64,000 nucleotides of DNA from Pseudomonas sp. LFM046 (GTDB lineage: Bacteria > Pseudomonadota > Gammaproteobacteria > Pseudomonadales > Pseudomonadaceae), in NCBI RefSeq assembly GCF_000949385.2, contig NZ_JYKO02000001.1, positions 3,212,648 through 3,276,647 of the forward strand, given 5' to 3'. The position numbers were made by a program, and so were the translations under genes. This document shows, in pieces, positions 63,269 through 64,000 of this stretch. The notes under the pieces were generated by a model, which saw only the letters and a program-made list of their open reading frames with translations, searched no databases and was not told the origin of the DNA. Every line of letters begins with the position of its first letter. Position 1 is the first letter of the stretch.

Positions 63269-63343
63269 GGAACAAGGCCACAGAAATCGGTAACCACAGG
63301 ATTGCAACGCCAGCGCCACTTGAGCTGCTAAATTGCCTGCACA

Positions 63344-63359
63344 GTTCTATTTGGTGAAC
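63344..63359. promoter_or_regulatory. LysR autoregulatory dyad, second copy
   Basis: GTTCTATTTGGTGAAC ends 4 nt before the LysR GTG start. It is the same 16-mer as at 60478-60493 with one base changed. Confidence 0.65.
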
Positions 63360-63363
63360 GATC

Positions 63364-64000
63364 GTGGACGACCTCAACGACCTCTACTACTTCGCCCAGG
63401 TAGTCGAACACGGCGGCTTTGCACCGGCCGGTCGTGCCTTGAACACTCCCAAGTCCAAGCTCAGCCGGCGGATCTCCACGCTGGAAGAGCGCCTGGGCGT
63501 ACGCCTGCTACAGCGCTCCACCCGGCATTTCTCCGTGACCGAAACGGGCCAGGAATATTACCGGCACTGCGTGGCGATGCTGGTGGAGGCCGAGGCGGCA
63601 CGTCAGGTGATCGAACGTAACCGTGCCGAGCCTCAGGGCGTTGTCAGGATGAGTTGCCCCACGGCCCTGCTCCACTATCGGATCGGCGACCTGGTCAGCC
63701 AATTCATGGCCGAGAACCAGAAGGTCCAGGTGCATCTGGACGCGACCAACCGACGGGTCGATGTCATCGGCGAAGGACTGGATCTGGCATTGCGCGTGCG
63801 TTTTCCGCCGCTGGAAGACAGTGGCCTGGTGATGCGCACCCTGGCGGCAAGCCCGCAACGCCTGGTGGCGAGTCCGGACTTCCTGAGAGACCTTGACCTG
63901 CCGCTGGTGCCGGCCGATCTCAGCAAGCTGCCCAGCCTGGACTGGGGGCCGCCACGGGATCATATGTGGCACCTGGAAGGCCCGAACGGCGCGAATGCCG
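63364..64000 (+). CDS. LysR-family regulator, N-terminal part (cut by window end)
   Basis: At least 212 residues from a GTG start at 63364: DDLNDLYYFAQVVEHGGF, HTH ALNTPKSKLSRRISTLEERL and the effector domain NRRVDVIGEGLDLALRVRF. It starts 95 bp after aceE. The shared dyad at 60478 (pirin/aceE gap) and 63344 suggests it controls the pirin/aceE region and itself. The 3' end is outside the window. Confidence 0.92.
   Translation, partial: MDDLNDLYYFAQVVEHGGFAPAGRALNTPKSKLSRRISTLEERLGVRLLQRSTRHFSVTETGQEYYRHCVAMLVEAEAARQVIERNRAEPQGVVRMSCPTALLHYRIGDLVSQFMAENQKVQVHLDATNRRVDVIGEGLDLALRVRFPPLEDSGLVMRTLAASPQRLVASPDFLRDLDLPLVPADLSKLPSLDWGPPRDHMWHLEGPNGANA

Overview
The window is high-GC gammaproteobacterial chromosome and reads as a Pseudomonas-type genome. 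The evidence is acnB at the left edge, a pseudomonad-style aceE near the right edge, typical Pseudomonas families (Ohr, ArcD-like antiporter, CbcWX, CdhABC, pirin/YcaC), G/C-rich codon use and Shine-Dalgarno-led starts. No rRNA, tRNA, CRISPR array or intact insertion sequence was seen.

Left part (1-9.2 kb): after acnB comes a group that looks like one copper/redox system. It has a DipZ-like CcdA-thioredoxin fusion, a divergent OmpR-type two-component pair, a DoxX/HvfX membrane protein, an Ohr peroxidase, and an HvfC-HvfB-HvfA set running the other way. HvfA is a secreted precursor peptide with four EGKCG motifs followed by two canonical EF-hands. HvfB is the DUF692 (MNIO) maturase and HvfC its partner. 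The control regions of the dipZ/two-component pair and of hvfA share clustered GTATCC/GGATAC hexamers in 10-11 bp direct repeats, which suggests that the response regulator controls both. A 122-bp tandem repeat flanked by two look-alike terminators separates hvfX from ohr.

Middle-left (9.2-24 kb) is ordinary metabolic and regulatory content: a TPP enzyme, an SDR lacking the usual catalytic Tyr, LysR regulators, a FrnE-like thioredoxin-fold protein, a D-cysteine desulfhydrase-like enzyme, GNATs, a VIT-family protein, an APA antiporter, and a nitrilase with an NCS1 transporter.

Middle (24-46.5 kb) looks accessory, with patchier base composition and several broken genes. It has an HxlR regulator with twin 17-bp operators facing an isochorismatase-MFS pair, an AraC remnant, an alcohol dehydrogenase/SDR/hydrolase group with tandem LysR genes, and an all-minus-strand carnitine/quaternary-amine cluster. 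That cluster holds a CntA-like Rieske oxygenase, CdhC, an aldehyde dehydrogenase, a CntB-like reductase, an SDR broken by one TGA, CdhA, CdhB, LysR, CbcV reduced to a 74-aa stub, CbcW, CbcX and an NCS1 permease. The logic is carnitine to dehydrocarnitine (CdhA), then to acetoacetate plus betainyl-CoA (CdhC), then glycine betaine (CdhB), with the Rieske pair attacking a quaternary amine.

Right part (46.5-64 kb) has a REC-GGDEF protein translationally coupled to a roughly 1560-aa MASE1-CHASE-PAS hybrid kinase, a DHFR-like protein, an isolated phage-type BRO-N gene with a structured leader, an AaeXAB-like efflux set, a YcaC hydrolase between two truncated gene stubs, pirin, aceE without aceF, and a LysR gene cut by the window end. 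The same 16-bp dyad lies in the pirin/aceE gap and just upstream of that LysR gene.
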